DNA from: Stercorarius parasiticus
Taxonomy: Eukaryota; Chordata; Aves; Charadriiformes; Stercorariidae
Assembly (NCBI GenBank): GCA_013396915.1
Contig: VWZL01002517.1
Span: 1,353,137-1,417,136 of the forward strand
Reading direction: 5' to 3'
Length of the DNA: 64,000 bases
A program made the position numbers and the translations under genes. Positions 51,827 to 64,000 of the stretch are shown one piece after another (position 1 is the stretch's first letter; each line of letters begins with the position of its first letter). The notes beneath the pieces were generated by a model, which worked only from the letters and a program-made list of their open reading frames with translations, was not told the origin of the DNA and searched no databases.

Positions 51827-52889
51827 GCAACAGTTTGTGGATGTAAACTCCATATCAAAGTCCAGGGAGTCTTATCAGCTTAGATCAGTCACTCTCAAAA
51901 TGATCAGTCTAGTATTTTAGATACTGGAACCCCTAAGAAGTCAGGTTTACTATGCAGTAAGGATAACAACATGTTTAGGGGCATCATGGAAAATAAAGAT
52001 GTCTGCTTGGTTTGTTCCATCGTCCTACATAGCCACTAACATCAATCCTGGCAATAAGTCATGCTATGCTCTAAGGGGCTCCTGTTTAATCAATAGCCTT
52101 GAAAAACAAAAAAATAAAGGCAGGCTGCAAAACACTGTTACCATGTTTGTGGGGAAGGTACAAGCTGTTAGTATGTATTCTCTGCTGGTTAATTTTCTAG
52201 CACATGTCTATTCTCTCTACTCTTTCAACATACAAATCAATAGTACTCAGCCATTTTCTGATCGTTTTTTGCAGACTATGTAACTTTCACTACCATCACA
52301 ACCACTGCTGAATGAGAACTGCCATCCTTGCAAAATCCACATGCTAATTATATGCCTGGAGACAAAACTGCTAACACCGAGAAGCAGATTCACCTCACCT
52401 CATCTCTGGCCACGTGAAAGCTCAGGGTCTGCAGCAAGGTAGTCCTTCAGGCTCCTTCGTGGTCAGCACCACAAGAAAGCCACCTTCATGTGCAGATTTA
52501 TTCCACCCCAAATTAGGGGTCTGAAATCGACGGGATGAATAACCCAGGCCATTCAAAAAAGGGCATTTGAAAAGAACTGTATTTCTAAAGGTTTTCATCG
52601 GCAGAGGGCTCTAGAACTACATTCTCTTAAGGATCATGTTCCCTCCCATGATTAATCTGTCCCAGTTTTTTTTAGTCAATTAACATGCTGTTCTTATGGT
52701 ACAAATGTTCTCTAAAAAAATTCTCACAGCTGAGCTGTCAAACACTGAAATTCAGTACATTGGAATGTCAGGTTTTTAACAAAGTCCTGGAGTTTGTAAA
52801 GTATAATCAGAACTTTAATGCCCAATTATGCAATCTTAGCAATGACTTTCTGAAGAGAATTTTATCACTTTCATTGTAAACTAGGATCA

Positions 52890-53241
52890 TCACCAGAACT
52901 GTACCAAATTGTTCCACTCAAGAAATACAAGGGCTAGATTCTTAATGGAGGGGTTCATCAGATCATCAGAAATCACAGGTGTGGATATAACAGCTCTGGA
53001 ATTTTCAAGCACTTTGGCACATCCTTCACATTCAGCAACAATGATTTTCTTTGGGTTTGTTTTTAGCATTTCCTTGCTTATGCATGCTTTTGTCTGGTGG
53101 TCATAGCTGTTCACTCTTACAAAACATAAGGTCTTTCCTTGTCTCAGCTCATTCAGTTTAAGCAGACATTCCTGAAGGGCTAAGATACCTCCCCTGAGCA
53201 AGCACAATGAATGCTAAGTGTCCAATGTAATTTCTCACAGC
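52890..53241 (-). pseudogene. Unidentified coding-like segment with a good splice acceptor, frame-broken
   Basis: A T-rich tract and TTTCAG place a good acceptor just before 53241 (minus strand). One frame is open from it (AVRNYIGHLAFIVLAQG) but ends near 53160. The adjacent frame is then open to a stop at 52890 and looks like globular protein: LQECLLKLNELRQGKTLCFV, then SKEMLKTNPKKIIVAECEGC. The change of frame would fall at a run of four G (plus-strand C, 53191-53194). It lies about 1.3 kb upstream of the segment at 51.1-51.6 kb on the same strand, so both may belong to one locus. I do not recognise the family, and nothing links it to LRRC7 except orientation. Confidence 0.35.
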
Positions 53242-54981
53242 CTGAAACAAGATTAAAAAAATACGGACAAAGAACTAAGCAATATTTTAGCATCCACCCA
53301 CCTGCTAAATTAAGTCTTAGCTGTATATAAACAGTGATAGCCTTTTGGCAGCAACTCATAAATAGACATACAGCTTCCATTGTACAATCTGCTCTGGTGA
53401 CAAGAAGCTTAAAAAGAAGCATAAGCTTGGCCTAGAGGCATGGAGTTGTAAGCTAGAGAGAACTGAGACACGGAATTTCCTGTCCTTGACCGAATTAGCA
53501 AAACTGTGGTATTTTAATGGACACGCTTTCTGTACCAGGTACAAAGTATTACAATCATTTGGACAACTACAAGACAAAGCAGAAATTCCACTGAAGTAGG
53601 TACTAAGCTAACACAAATAAAACTGAAAAGATATACCCAGATCTGACAACTACAGCCATGCCATAATAGACATACTGATGTTTGTAAAGGTGTTAAAATA
53701 GACTCCTTATCCTATTTAAAAATGTTCAAGTTAATTCTTACAAGAACCATCAATAATATAATTTCATCTGCTTCAGAATACAACACTGAAGCAGATACAT
53801 GTTATAAAGATTTAACTAGTTTTTCTGAGCTGCATCAATATAGTATTTGATAAATCTTTTTCTGTAATCAAACTGAATAATCCCTACTTTGTCATTCTTA
53901 CAGTGTAAGCAAAAGATTCAAGGATTTTCCTGAAGGTTTTCTAAATTTATCTAGATAGCTTATGATTTCATCAGTTTATTTCAAATTGAATTATTCCAGC
54001 AAAGTTTCTATTGATAAATATGAAACTCATGTATTGACAAATTTCTCCATATGAGCAGGAGAGGAGAACATGGTCCACAATCCCTACTCAAGTGTTCTTT
54101 TGCATTTGACATATTTCTCTTGCTATTGCTTGACTCTCAAAACACTTAAATGCTAATTTATATTGAAATATTTGTAACGTATTTGTAATTCAACAGTTGA
54201 AAGATGCTTTGTCACTTTTTGGTCTCTGTCTATATGGATTCTCTTTGTGAGGCCCAGGGAAGGCAATGGAAAGGGCTGCTGTAGAGATGTGGATGTCCAC
54301 ATCAAAAAACAAAACAAAAACCCCATACACTTGAATCATGTACATTGAAGCCCTTAGTTCTGGGTGATTACCAAACAACACAGCCCATACAGAAAAGAAA
54401 TTAGAAATCACGCGTTTTCTGATTTACTATAGGTAGCAGCTCTCATAACTTGGAGATGATTCTGCTAACATCTAATTATACTCATCCTTTCTTTGAGTTT
54501 TATAACAGCAAAATAAAAATTCAATCCCTCTATAGCCTAAAAAAGGCAAAAAATACTATCAACACTTAATTTAAAAGAAACAAAAAATTTTTTATAACAA
54601 TTTAGGTAATGAATTCCACCTATTGTCTGGTAAGCAAGGATATCTTTAAACCACCATCAGAAGACATGAGGGAAGGAGACAACACCACCAGAGGAGTTAA
54701 TGCTTATGGTTTGAGCAGCTACACACGTGAAGAACAGCATTTAACTATAACTGCTGCAAGGACTTTCAATATACAATACTTCCAACTCCCAGCTATATTG
54801 GTTTTGACAGTTTTACACAGTGTTGTCATGCAAGAGAGGGACTTGCAGAAAACTGTTCTGCAGAAGACATTGCAAAAGCCAGGAAAAAGTACTGAGAAGC
54901 ACTTTTCAGGATTTCAGAGTCAGTTTCTCAGCCACAGCTTTTTGGTGAGATTCACCAGTTTGAAGGCATGTAACAGCAAAC

Positions 54982-55020
54982 TGAAAAAAAAAGAAAAAAA
55001 AAAAGAAGGAAAAAAAAAGA
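54982..55020. repeat. A-rich low-complexity tract
   Basis: A long A-rich run interrupted by single G. It ends a chance open frame on the plus strand. A poly-A remnant of a retrocopy is possible, but no source gene is recognised. Confidence 0.8.
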
Positions 55021-57149
55021 ATATCACTGTGCTCAGACTGCCAGCTGCCTGCTAAAAAAAATGCATTGATCTAAAAAGGAGGACAGCCAAGATGATGGCT
55101 GTGAGAACAAGATCAGGACACTGTCCATTATTTTAATGGAGGGGAAAATAAAGACATTTTGGAGTGGGACATGAAAGAATCTGGAAATGCATGAAAAATC
55201 ACCAGTAGTCAAGATGATTACAGAGAAGACGTGTAGGAACAGACAGAGGGAGTGCAGAACTGGACAAAAGCTGAACAAAAGCTTAGGGGCGAGCATTTAG
55301 TCAATACACAAGAAAGAGTAAATCGTAAATACAGCAAAAGAATGCAATGCTAGCTTCACTGATGAACCACCGTCCTTTGATTTCATAGCAACTGCCTCAG
55401 ACCTTTTTATCTCTATGAAGAGGTGATTACAGCTTTGTTGGGTCAAGTGACATATGGATGAGGACTGCCCAGAGTACAGTACTCTAAGTGCCACTGAACC
55501 GCATTAGAAACTGAACATGAAAATCTGAATTTCAGCCTGAATGAGGAAAAAACATTTGGAACAGCTTGGAATGAATCCCATTTCTCCCTCCCACCAAGGA
55601 AAACAGATGGTATCAGAAAGATGAACAACATCCTAACAGTCTATGCTACTGTTCTTAAAGAATAAAAACAGAGAGGCAGAGGAGGATAGGATGAGAAGAA
55701 CTTCTCTGGTGAATTATGACACCCTACTACAGCTTAAAATCACGTCACATAACCTCTTACCTAAACTCTTCTAAGTCCATCCCCAGTCAAATTGTTTCTT
55801 GCTCCTGGCTAGTCCTACTGGAATGTTCTTGCAGAACTTCACTTATTCTGAGTTTCATACTACTATTAATAACTGGCCTGAATTCATTCAGAGGCTATTT
55901 ATACCTACTTACTCCTTTGCCAACATGCTCATTTATAGGTATGAACTCGGTAGAATAGACACAAGTCTAACAGAATAAGGAAATTGAGAAGAAGCAATAG
56001 AAACTCTTACAAAGTCATCAAAACCAGATTCATCCTTGTAGAATCTTTTTTGACCTTATCTGGCTATGTAAGGTATAAACAAAACGAATGTTTCGAAATA
56101 CTGTTATTTGAACTAACTTTTTTTTTTATTCTTTTACCTTAATTAAAAGGGAAATACAGCATGAAGAAGTGATGCATTAAATGGCTTCTCTATCAGCAAA
56201 ACATCATCATAAAAAGCATTGCTGGGCTCCCCCAAGCTAGAAAGACAGTTGTGTCAGGGCTCCAGAGCATGACATAAAGGAGAAGGTGAGAGAGCCCCCA
56301 AAAGAGAAGGCACAGAGTGATTTAACTGCGCTCTTCATCTACACACAGGGGACTGCAGAGAGGAGACACCTAGACTCTTCTCAGAGGTGCACATGAAAAG
56401 GCCAAGGTGACAGGAATAGTAGTAACACGGGAAGTTCTGACTAAATGTAAGGAAAAAAGTCTCCACAATGAATGTGGTCAACTACTAGAACACAGGGGCC
56501 AGAAAATTTGAGGACTCTTCACTCCAGAGACACTCAAGAGGATGCAGCATCAAAGCTAGCCTTGTTTTGAGCAAGCGCTGGACCACAGGTGCTCTACTTC
56601 TCAACTTCAGTAACTCTAACCTTCTACGATTTGGTTTATTCATAGGTTTCCTTTTAGAAGTTCAGTTCACACACTGAAAATACCTAAGACTGGGAAAAAG
56701 AATTTAGATGAAGGTCATGTTAAGGTCTCCTTTTTATCAGGTGTCCACTTCCATTACATAATGCAGCAGCATGGGAAAAGTGTTTTTGGAGTAAAAACAT
56801 ATTCCACTTTTTCCAAAAGATGTAAATAATATCTGCATTGTTATGTTCCTCAGAAATGGAACAGAAAGACAACAGCAACCATGGTTATGGTCTCTTACAG
56901 AATATTAAATATATATAAATAGTATTTTAACAGTCTTGTTGCCTGTTTGTGGCCAGAAACCTGATGACTTCTACCTTTGGAATTTTGAATGTTTGGCTGC
57001 AATATTCATACGTAGTTATTTACAACATATTATGTAGTTACTCTCTTTACTCTACAAACTAAAGCTTTGAAACAACCAAAGAAAAACAAAAAAAACCAGA
57101 ACAACTGTATGCATTTTTTACATTTATTTCCTTCCTAGTTATGAAATGA

Positions 57150-57192
57150 AGTCCTATTGTTTATGAAACTTAGTCCTATTAGTTATGAAATT
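57150..57192. repeat. Imperfect tandem duplication, about 21-bp units
   Basis: Two imperfect copies of agtcctatt(g/a)nttatgaaa, at 57150-57170 and 57172-57192. A similar 'gttatgaaat' precedes them near 57138. Confidence 0.6.
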
Positions 57193-58726
57193 GGACCTAT
57201 TCTGTGGTTCAGATGCTCACAAGTCTCATCCTGCTCATCTGCCAGTTAATTTTTTAAGATAACATTTTGAGATTGAAACTATTGGTTATTGATAGCTGCC
57301 AAAATCAGGCTGGAACTGCTTTTACTTTAAAACTTTTTAAATTTAAGAAAACTTCCGAAAACAGGAAATATGTTTGATAAAAATGCTGATATCCTACAGT
57401 TCAAAAAAAATTCATTAAGTATTTAGTAAGGGAGTGTGAATCTGAGATCTGTGCCTCTTCAACATATGCAATGACATTCACTTCATGAAATGCCTTCAGC
57501 AATACCATTTATCCTAAATATAATAATGCCTTCAAACGCACATTCAGCTCTTTTCTCAGCAAAACCTTTTCTTCATACCAGCAGAGAGAGATTCTGATGA
57601 AAGCTATTAAATTAAATTTAAATAAAAGTTAACATCAGACAGAAATTTTTTATTAAATCCTTGCCCCTTTTTTGTTCAAAGTAATCTCTGACACATTTCT
57701 CCTGTTTTAATCCTATCAGATCAGGCACCAATCACATATAAGTCTTGTATTCAGGCTGAAGCTATCTACAGTGATGAAACTAGAGATCATCAACAACGTT
57801 CAACATGTCCTTCCCCCTTATTACCTCCCCTCTATATTGACCACATCCTGGTCTAAATATTCTGTATATCACAGGAACCATTCCAATGGGGTTCCTTAGG
57901 TTACCTGAAATCGGCATTGGTATTAAGGAAAGAGCAAGTATAAGTATGTTAATTCTAATATTCTGAAATCTTTTGCCAATTTCTACAAAACAGACATTAC
58001 TGCTTATGCACCTGGTCTTACGTTTTCATTTATCATTAAAAAAAAAATTTAAAAAAGAAGGGTTTTTTTTCCTAATTTGTTTGCTGCAAATACAGCTATC
58101 TAAAAAACTAACAAAAAATAGCAGGAGAAAGTTTGCGGCTGTGCCACCGGTTTCTGGTAACAATGGAGGCAAGTTACTTGCTTCCCTAACTTTATATCTT
58201 GATGTTCCAACGGTTCAGGTACAAAGCAAGTATTCCGTCCAAGCTTGCCAAACTGTTAAGACTGCCCTGTCCCTCTGGGTAACACTCAGGTCTCAGTCAA
58301 ATTGTGCTGTCCCATTCATACAGTTCTGCAACCCGATTTCACAGCACAGGCAAACAAATAGGCAAAACACAAATGAAGGGGCTGCTAGAAACAAGATATC
58401 CCAGTAACATACTGGTACATTTATTTCCATCAGCCGAAATGATACAACACATTACTTCTCTGACCACTTCCTGGCTTTAAACAAACCCTTTGGAAGGTTT
58501 AAAAAAAATCTGCCTTCATTATTTAAACCAGACAAGTCAAACGTAATTGGCTCTTTACTGTGAATACAGTAGATTGGAAGGGACCTGGGGAGAAATGACA
58601 TGAAAACAGTTTTACAAACAGTGTGCAGAAGTTATTCTGCCTAAAGGGCTGGTCTGTAAGAATGGATGAAAATAGTTAAGTGACAGGTGTGGAATAGACC
58701 CTGCAAAATAAAATTTCACATGAGTT

Positions 58727-58779
58727 CTTTACCCACAGCATTTTAAGCACTGTGCTTTACCCACAGTATTTTAAGCACT
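58727..58779. repeat. Tandem duplication, 25-bp units
   Basis: Two copies of ctttacccacag(c/t)attt plus taagcact at 58727-58751 and 58755-58779, with period 28 and one mismatch. Confidence 0.85.
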
Positions 58780-60059
58780 CCCCATTCATTCACCAGGTGG
58801 AAGGACACATGCTGGTGAGCCAGAGGAACAGGCCAGCACTCCTTCAGTGCCGAGCCAGCACTGCAGAGCTGATTGAAGCCCCTCAGTGTAGGTACAAGAG
58901 CAGCACAGTAGGGAATCAGGGTTATTAAATTTTTATTTAGGATTTAGTAGTTCCAATTTGTTGCAAGCTGAGTCAAGAACACATACCTATAAACACGCAC
59001 CAAAAAAAGAGAGAAGCTTGTTCAGTTCGAAAATTTCTTGAGAGATGAGGATGGAAGTTGCTGAACTAGTACTGAGAGCCTTGTGAGCATCAATTTATAA
59101 CAGACAGAATTGTAAGAAAAGGATTTCATATCGTCACTTTCTATGATAGAAAAAAAGATATTATTTAGCTGACAAAGAAGGATTTAGAAGATGATTATAA
59201 TGGATGTCAGTCTGATGGAGAAAGAAGTTTCTACTGGTTTAGAACGAGTTTTTTCTTCAAATTTTCTCACGTTACTTTTTTCTTTCAGGGATTTTTTTCA
59301 TAAAAAGAACTGTCAGGTTACAGACCCATATCTGAAATTTGACAGCTTTTTGAAAGATCTGCAGTATGGCATAACTCATGTACTATGGCTCCCTTGCATT
59401 TTCATAAAGAAAAGGGTACCAAATATTTTCCCTGTTTTACGTACATGGGCAGCAGGCAAGTTTTAAGCCATAATTTTATCATCTCTCAAGCTGTATCATT
59501 TGTACACAAGTAGCCCACTCAAATGCAGAGTGACTGCTTTACAAGTGAAGTTGACACAGCTATAAAAAAAAGTCTGGCCTGGCCTTTGCTTCTAGAAAAA
59601 ACTATGCCAGCCTGGCATTATATGTTACTTCATAAGACTGTGATAAGGGAGGAGGTAAACAGAAGACGTTCACTTCTTGCTCTCCTCCTCCCCTGAAACA
59701 CTCCATCAGTCAACAAAAAAATTTAAATTGGCCAAATTCCTCCACCTAAGTGTACAGTATTTGCCCTTTCCAAATAGAAATGTCAGACTCCGCTATGACT
59801 AAAGATGACTCACAATCAAAATCTCAGTTCTTAACACTCCAATGAAATCAAGGTTGGAATTTTGCATGTAAACATTTACTTTCAAAAGTACATAAACATA
59901 TACTTTTAAAAGTACATTTACATATTAATATGTAACCGTAACCATTGAAATGCAAGCATTCTAAGTAATTTTTCCCCCTCATGTTTAGTCATGTTTAATT
60001 TGCTTGCTATCCTTATTGGTATAATTAGTAGTTCACAACTTTTTCTTGTGTCACGGGAG

Positions 60060-60438
60060 ATGATTCTTCCCCTCAGCACTGGTGAGGCCACATCTGGAGT
60101 GCTGTGCCCAGTTTCAAGCTCCCCAGTACAAGACAGACATGGGCTTACTGGAGTGAGCCCAGCAAAGGGCCAGCGAGATGATGAAGGAACTGGAGTATCT
60201 GACATACCACACATGAAATGCCATCTGAAGGTAAGAAAATACTTTTTTAGTGTGACTGTAACTGGACACTGGCATAGGTTGCCCCGGGAGGCTGTGGGGT
60301 CTCCATCCGTGGAGACATTAAAACCAGACCGGCCACAGTCCTCGGCAGCCTGCTCTAGGTGGCTCTGCTTCAGCAGGGTGTTGGACGAAGCGATCTCAAG
60401 AGGTCCCTGCCAACGTCTGTGATTCTACAGTTCTATGA
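60060..60438 (+). mobile_element. CR1 LINE 3' fragment, diverged
   Basis: The plus strand carries the C-terminal end of CR1 ORF2 in diverged form (HWHRLPREAVG), preceded by a 'gccacatctggagtgctgtg' type segment, and ends 'gattctacagttctatga'. Compared with the usual element there appears to be an internal deletion between these two parts. The 5' edge is approximate. Confidence 0.9.
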
Positions 60439-62364
60439 ACTTTGCTAGTTAGAACATCTTATATGTGAATTTCCAACCTAAACAGATGCAGAAACTCTCT
60501 CACCTTTAAAAAAACAGAAGTGAAAAGTTCCACAAAACCTGAGTCTTTCTTTCATGAGCAAAAGAAAAGAAGAACCTAAGACAAAGCTACCCGTCACAGC
60601 CAGCTGCATTTCTGGTTAAAAGCAATTGACCATTTACTATTAAGGAAAAAGGAAAAGTAAAACTTCCCGTAATCTAATTTGAAATTAATATTCCAACAAT
60701 GGTGTTTTAAACATTTTGTATTTTACAGAAAATAGTGATATGCATGTATCCATTTTCTCAAATACAGACAAATGTCATAAATATAATACTGTGCACACAA
60801 AAAAATTAATAGACTAGACATTAATTAGTATCTCAGATGCCATTAAGTTTTTCTAAAAGTCAATATACAGAATATTAGATTTATCCTTGTTCAAAACTAC
60901 TTCTTTGAATGCTTTGAAGACATTGTTTGAGGTCACTGAAGCTCAGTACTTCTGTTTCAAAATAAAATTTCAAAGTTTCAAGACCAATGTCAGAACGAAG
61001 CCTTTGTTTAAAAAATTATTTAGTACATTTTATATTATTTCATGTTGTTTCAATTGTAACAGTGCATAGTACGGCATGTCTTAGCATTTCAAGTCATGTA
61101 GAAAAATGAAATACTCAGTGAACTAATTAGAGGAGCAGCTGTTTTTAACACCCATGTGTTAGACTGTGATAACATTTCTGGACTACTGAAAATAGTTGCT
61201 CCTCCAATTTACTCACAAGGTGTCTAATATTTTCTGATTCAAGCTGTCAAGATGTTTCATTGTAACACAAACAGGAGAAATGTTGACCAAAAAAAATAAG
61301 GCAAAATGTATCAATTTGTCTGTACTGACTCAAAATAAAATGAAACAAAGATAATATTTTGACTTTCATACCTATGACATCCATATGCTATGTCAAATAA
61401 TCTCAGATGATATCAGATGTTATTATGAACTTTTACTGACAAGTAATGGACTAATTAAACTAAAATAAATACATTTAGAAGAAAAAAATGACACTAAATT
61501 CTGATATTTTCCAAATAATTTAGGAAAATACCTTCATTTCGAAATTAGCTGTCCAACTTCAAATTTTGAGAGCTTCAGGAATTTCCTCAAAAGTGTGCAT
61601 GCAATTCTACTCTCTGAAACAGACTGAGAGATTCTGGTCAGGAGGGGATCCAAGTACTACTAAGTGTGAGACGGTGAAAGTGGGTTTGATTAATCCACTT
61701 TCATATGGTGGAAATGCTCTTATTAATGCTTTAGGAGATTTGTGCATGTTGGTCTAAAGGCACAGAACTGAAATCACTTAACACTTTCCAAAAAGTTGTA
61801 CAAGCATTTTCAAGTAGCCCTGATTGACAGCTTTTATAATCTTAAGTATCTATACGTTAATTTCTGTAATGACAAATCTTTCTTGTCCTAGCAAGATTTT
61901 CTTGCATCTCTACAATAGCAAGAACAAAGGAGCTGGAACACAAACCAGGGTCTACATTACAAGGTGGTGCCACGGAATCAAGCACAACATATCAGAAGAT
62001 GAGGCCCTCTGCTTTTACTGTGTTTCATCATGAGGATGAGCCAGCAAATGTATGGTTTAGTATCACTGGCACATTAACTATGGACTTTCCAATAGCGATC
62101 GCTCAGCGAGGGTAAGGCACATCATTGAAATTCAGTATGAAATACTCCAGCTTTGGGTAATTCAACAAACAACAAGTTTTCAGCTTTGCTGTACATCAAA
62201 CTTGTGATATAGTTCTATGATTTTTTTTTTCCCACCGTATGTTGTATAAGACACAGATGCAATTTTCTCCTTGGAGAGAAAATTGCTTTTGTAGGAAACA
62301 TCTCAAAATCACTTAGCCAATTAACGCCACAATTTAAAAGGCCTTATCAGAAGTATGGAGATGC

Positions 62365-62686
62365 TATAGAATCATAGAATTGTTAGGGTTGGAAGGGACT
62401 TTAAAGATCATCTGGTTCCAACCCCCCTGTCATGGGCAGGGACATTCCCCCCTAGATCAGGTTGCTCAGAGCCCCGTCCAGCCTGGCCTTAAAAACTCCC
62501 AGGGATGGGGCTTCCACCACCTCTCTGGGCAACCTGTTCCAGTGTCTCACCACTCCCATGGTGAAGAACTTCTCCCTAACGTCCAGTCTGAATCGTCCCA
62601 TCTCTAGTTTTAATCCATTCCCTCTAGTCCTACCATTACCCGACATCCTAAAAAGTCCCTCACCAGCTTTCTTGTAGGCCCCCTTA
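62365..62686 (-). mobile_element. CR1 LINE 3' fragment with open ORF2 C-terminus
   Basis: The minus strand keeps the C-terminal end of CR1 ORF2 without a stop: [20 protein letters not shown], followed by VEAPSLGVFKARLDGALSNL. The 3' terminus (62365-62380) carries the ATTCTATG-type tandem units. The copy is 5'-truncated at roughly 62686, where CR1 similarity fades. Low divergence suggests a relatively recent insertion. Confidence 0.94.
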
Positions 62687-63089
62687 GTACGGATTCTATA
62701 TGAATCTATATCAAAAATATAATTGAAATTGGTGACTAATCTCCTAACACTTAAATAATATAGAACAACTTTTTTTTTTTTTAAAGGAACATACCTCTGT
62801 TTTTTTGTACATCTAGCACTATGAAAACTAGACAAGATGAACCAAGAGGTCTGGCTAAAAAATGCCACGTCAGTAACTTGAGACTATTTTTCAAATTGAC
62901 TCAAATAGAAGCCCTCAGATTTAAATTACCATTGGCAGTTCATGCCAGAATATTATCTTATTCCTTAGTGGTTTCATGCCTCCTGATTGCAAGTTTCTTT
63001 TTTTTAAATGTATTTTTAACGTAGGAAAGTAAAACTGTCACTCCCGCATTCATAGACAAACCCAAATGAGGGGAGAAGCTGACAGGAGT

Positions 63090-63565
63090 CAGAATCACTG
63101 AATGGTTGAGATCAGAAGGGACCACTCAAGATGATCTAGGCCAAGCCCCTGCAGGGCATCAAGCAGGGACAGCTGGCGGAGGTCACCTAGGACTGTCCAG
63201 TCGGGTTTGGGTATCTCCAGGGATAACACTTCACAACCTCTCTGGGCAACCTGTTCCAGTGTTCAGCCACCCTCACAGTAAAAAATTGTTTTCTTATGTT
63301 CAGATGGAATTTCACGTGTTTCAGTTTGTGCTCGTTGCCTCTGGTCTCCGGGCAACACCGAGAAGGGGCTGTCTCCAACCTCTTCATTCCCTCCCATCAT
63401 GTATTTACACATTTATTTAGATCCCCTCTGAGCCTTCTCTTTTCCAGGCTGAACAGCCCCAGCTCTCTCAGCCTCTCCTCATGCGAAAGATGCTCCAGGC
63501 TCTTAATCGGCTTAGTGGCTCTTCACCAGACTCACTCCACTGTATCCATTCAGTTAGTGTCTGGG
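63090..63565 (-). mobile_element. CR1 LINE 3' fragment, longer and more diverged
   Basis: The minus strand encodes a diverged ORF2 C-terminus ([19 protein letters not shown]). The 5' part has the CR1 segment read on the plus strand as 'ccaggctgaacagccccagc'. The 3' end near 63090 has lost the clean terminal repeats. It is about 400 nt from the preceding copy and in the same orientation, but both contain the same 3' region, so they are separate insertions. Confidence 0.92.
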
Positions 63566-63573
63566 CAATAAAA

Positions 63574-63624
63574 ATTTTAAAAAAATAAAAAATTTAAAAA
63601 TTTAAAAAATTTAAAAAAATAAAA
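63574..63624. repeat. A/T-rich low-complexity tract following CR1
   Basis: Alternating TTT and A5-A7 runs, just beyond the 5' edge of the CR1 copy. Confidence 0.85.
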
Positions 63625-64000
63625 GTTTACCTAGCCTAAATTGGCATCACTATATTGATTCAGTGGGAACTTAGATCTCTTCAGATAAGAGATGGCTCCA
63701 GAATTTAACAATAGTAAAGGTAAGCAGTGTGATGGTAGGAGTAAACAGAAAAAGTTTACACTAATTAAATAGCATTATCGATGCTGTGTAAGATGTAATT
63801 GCTGAGAGAAAGAATCTCTTGATCTTCAGTTCAATTTCCTCATAATTATAATAAAAGAAAGATTTTGTAGCAGAGAGAATCCCCTTCAGAGACAGACGTT
63901 TTGTAGCTGCTTGGGGTCTGTAATGCAATTTTCCCCCTTTTTGTTCTCCAAATTAAAAGTGAGTTAATCTCAATGCATCAAATCAAATATATTCTGTACC

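Larger units (their letters stand above)
36472..64000. other. Region 5' of the first recognised LRRC7 coding exon: intron and/or upstream sequence
   Basis: Because a splice acceptor precedes the start codon, at least the proximal part is an LRRC7 5' intron. How far the transcription unit extends cannot be read from the sequence. Named contents are CR1 copies (36.6-37.35, 60.06-60.44, 62.37-62.69, 63.09-63.57 kb), an assembly gap, a GC/CpG-rich islet at 44.4-44.6 kb, GC-richer stretches at 39.68-40.08 and 45.8-46.0 kb, a T/C-skewed tract at about 49.35-50.0 kb, and the unidentified coding-like locus at 51-53 kb. The remainder is AT-rich with nothing recognisable. Confidence 0.7.

Noticed and set aside
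54609..55055. 148-codon open frame on the plus strand
   Set aside because: No recognisable domain, ends in a low-complexity Lys-rich run from an A-rich tract, no splice or promoter context.
57973..58407. 144-codon open frame on the plus strand
   Set aside because: Starts in A/T-rich low-complexity DNA and no family is recognisable; consistent with chance in 64 kb.
1..64000. tRNA, rRNA, snRNA, CRISPR array or complete endogenous retrovirus
   Set aside because: No tRNA B-box with matching arms, no snRNA start motifs, no regularly spaced repeats, and no LTR pair or gag/pol frames seen by eye.

Overview
The window is eukaryotic and almost certainly from a bird. It is AT-rich and intron-dominated, with no prokaryotic gene organisation. 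Its recognisable interspersed repeats are CR1 LINE 3' ends with the bird-type terminal 8-bp repeats (attctatg-like), and the only firmly identified gene is a vertebrate neuronal gene. I cannot name the species. A crocodilian or turtle is a less likely alternative, because those lineages also carry CR1.

The gene is LRRC7 (densin-180, a LAP-family postsynaptic scaffold), on the minus strand. Six coding exons lie at 36269-36457, 30536-30653, 29508-29586, 28710-28799, 25606-25662 and 2260-2323. Joined in that order they give 597 nt, exactly 199 codons with all splice phases compatible, covering the N-terminal residues and the first leucine-rich repeats. The rest of the LRR array, the long linker and the C-terminal PDZ domain must lie beyond position 1. 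The two closest relatives can be told apart: the residues fit LRRC7 rather than ERBIN. Introns are about 5.6, 0.95, 0.7, 3.0 and 23.3 kb, followed by an intron that leaves the window.

From 36472 to 64000 the sequence lies 5' of the first recognised coding exon. A splice acceptor sits 14 nt before the start codon, so at least one further upstream exon exists; I could not place it. This region holds a CR1 copy with a partial reverse transcriptase that is interrupted by a 374-base assembly gap (36718-37091), a CpG-rich islet near 44.4 kb, an unidentified, frame-broken coding-like locus on the minus strand at about 51.1-53.2 kb, and three CR1 copies in the last 4 kb. Two more CR1 fragments lie in the large LRRC7 intron at 12.6-13.2 kb. 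Simple repeats, two short tandem duplications and one perfect inverted repeat are also listed. I found no tRNA, rRNA, snRNA, CRISPR array or complete retrovirus.

The most unusual items are the unidentified coding-like locus at 51-53 kb, whose two parts each break at or near a homopolymer run, and a short open reading frame that begins 13 nt upstream of, and overlaps, the LRRC7 start codon.
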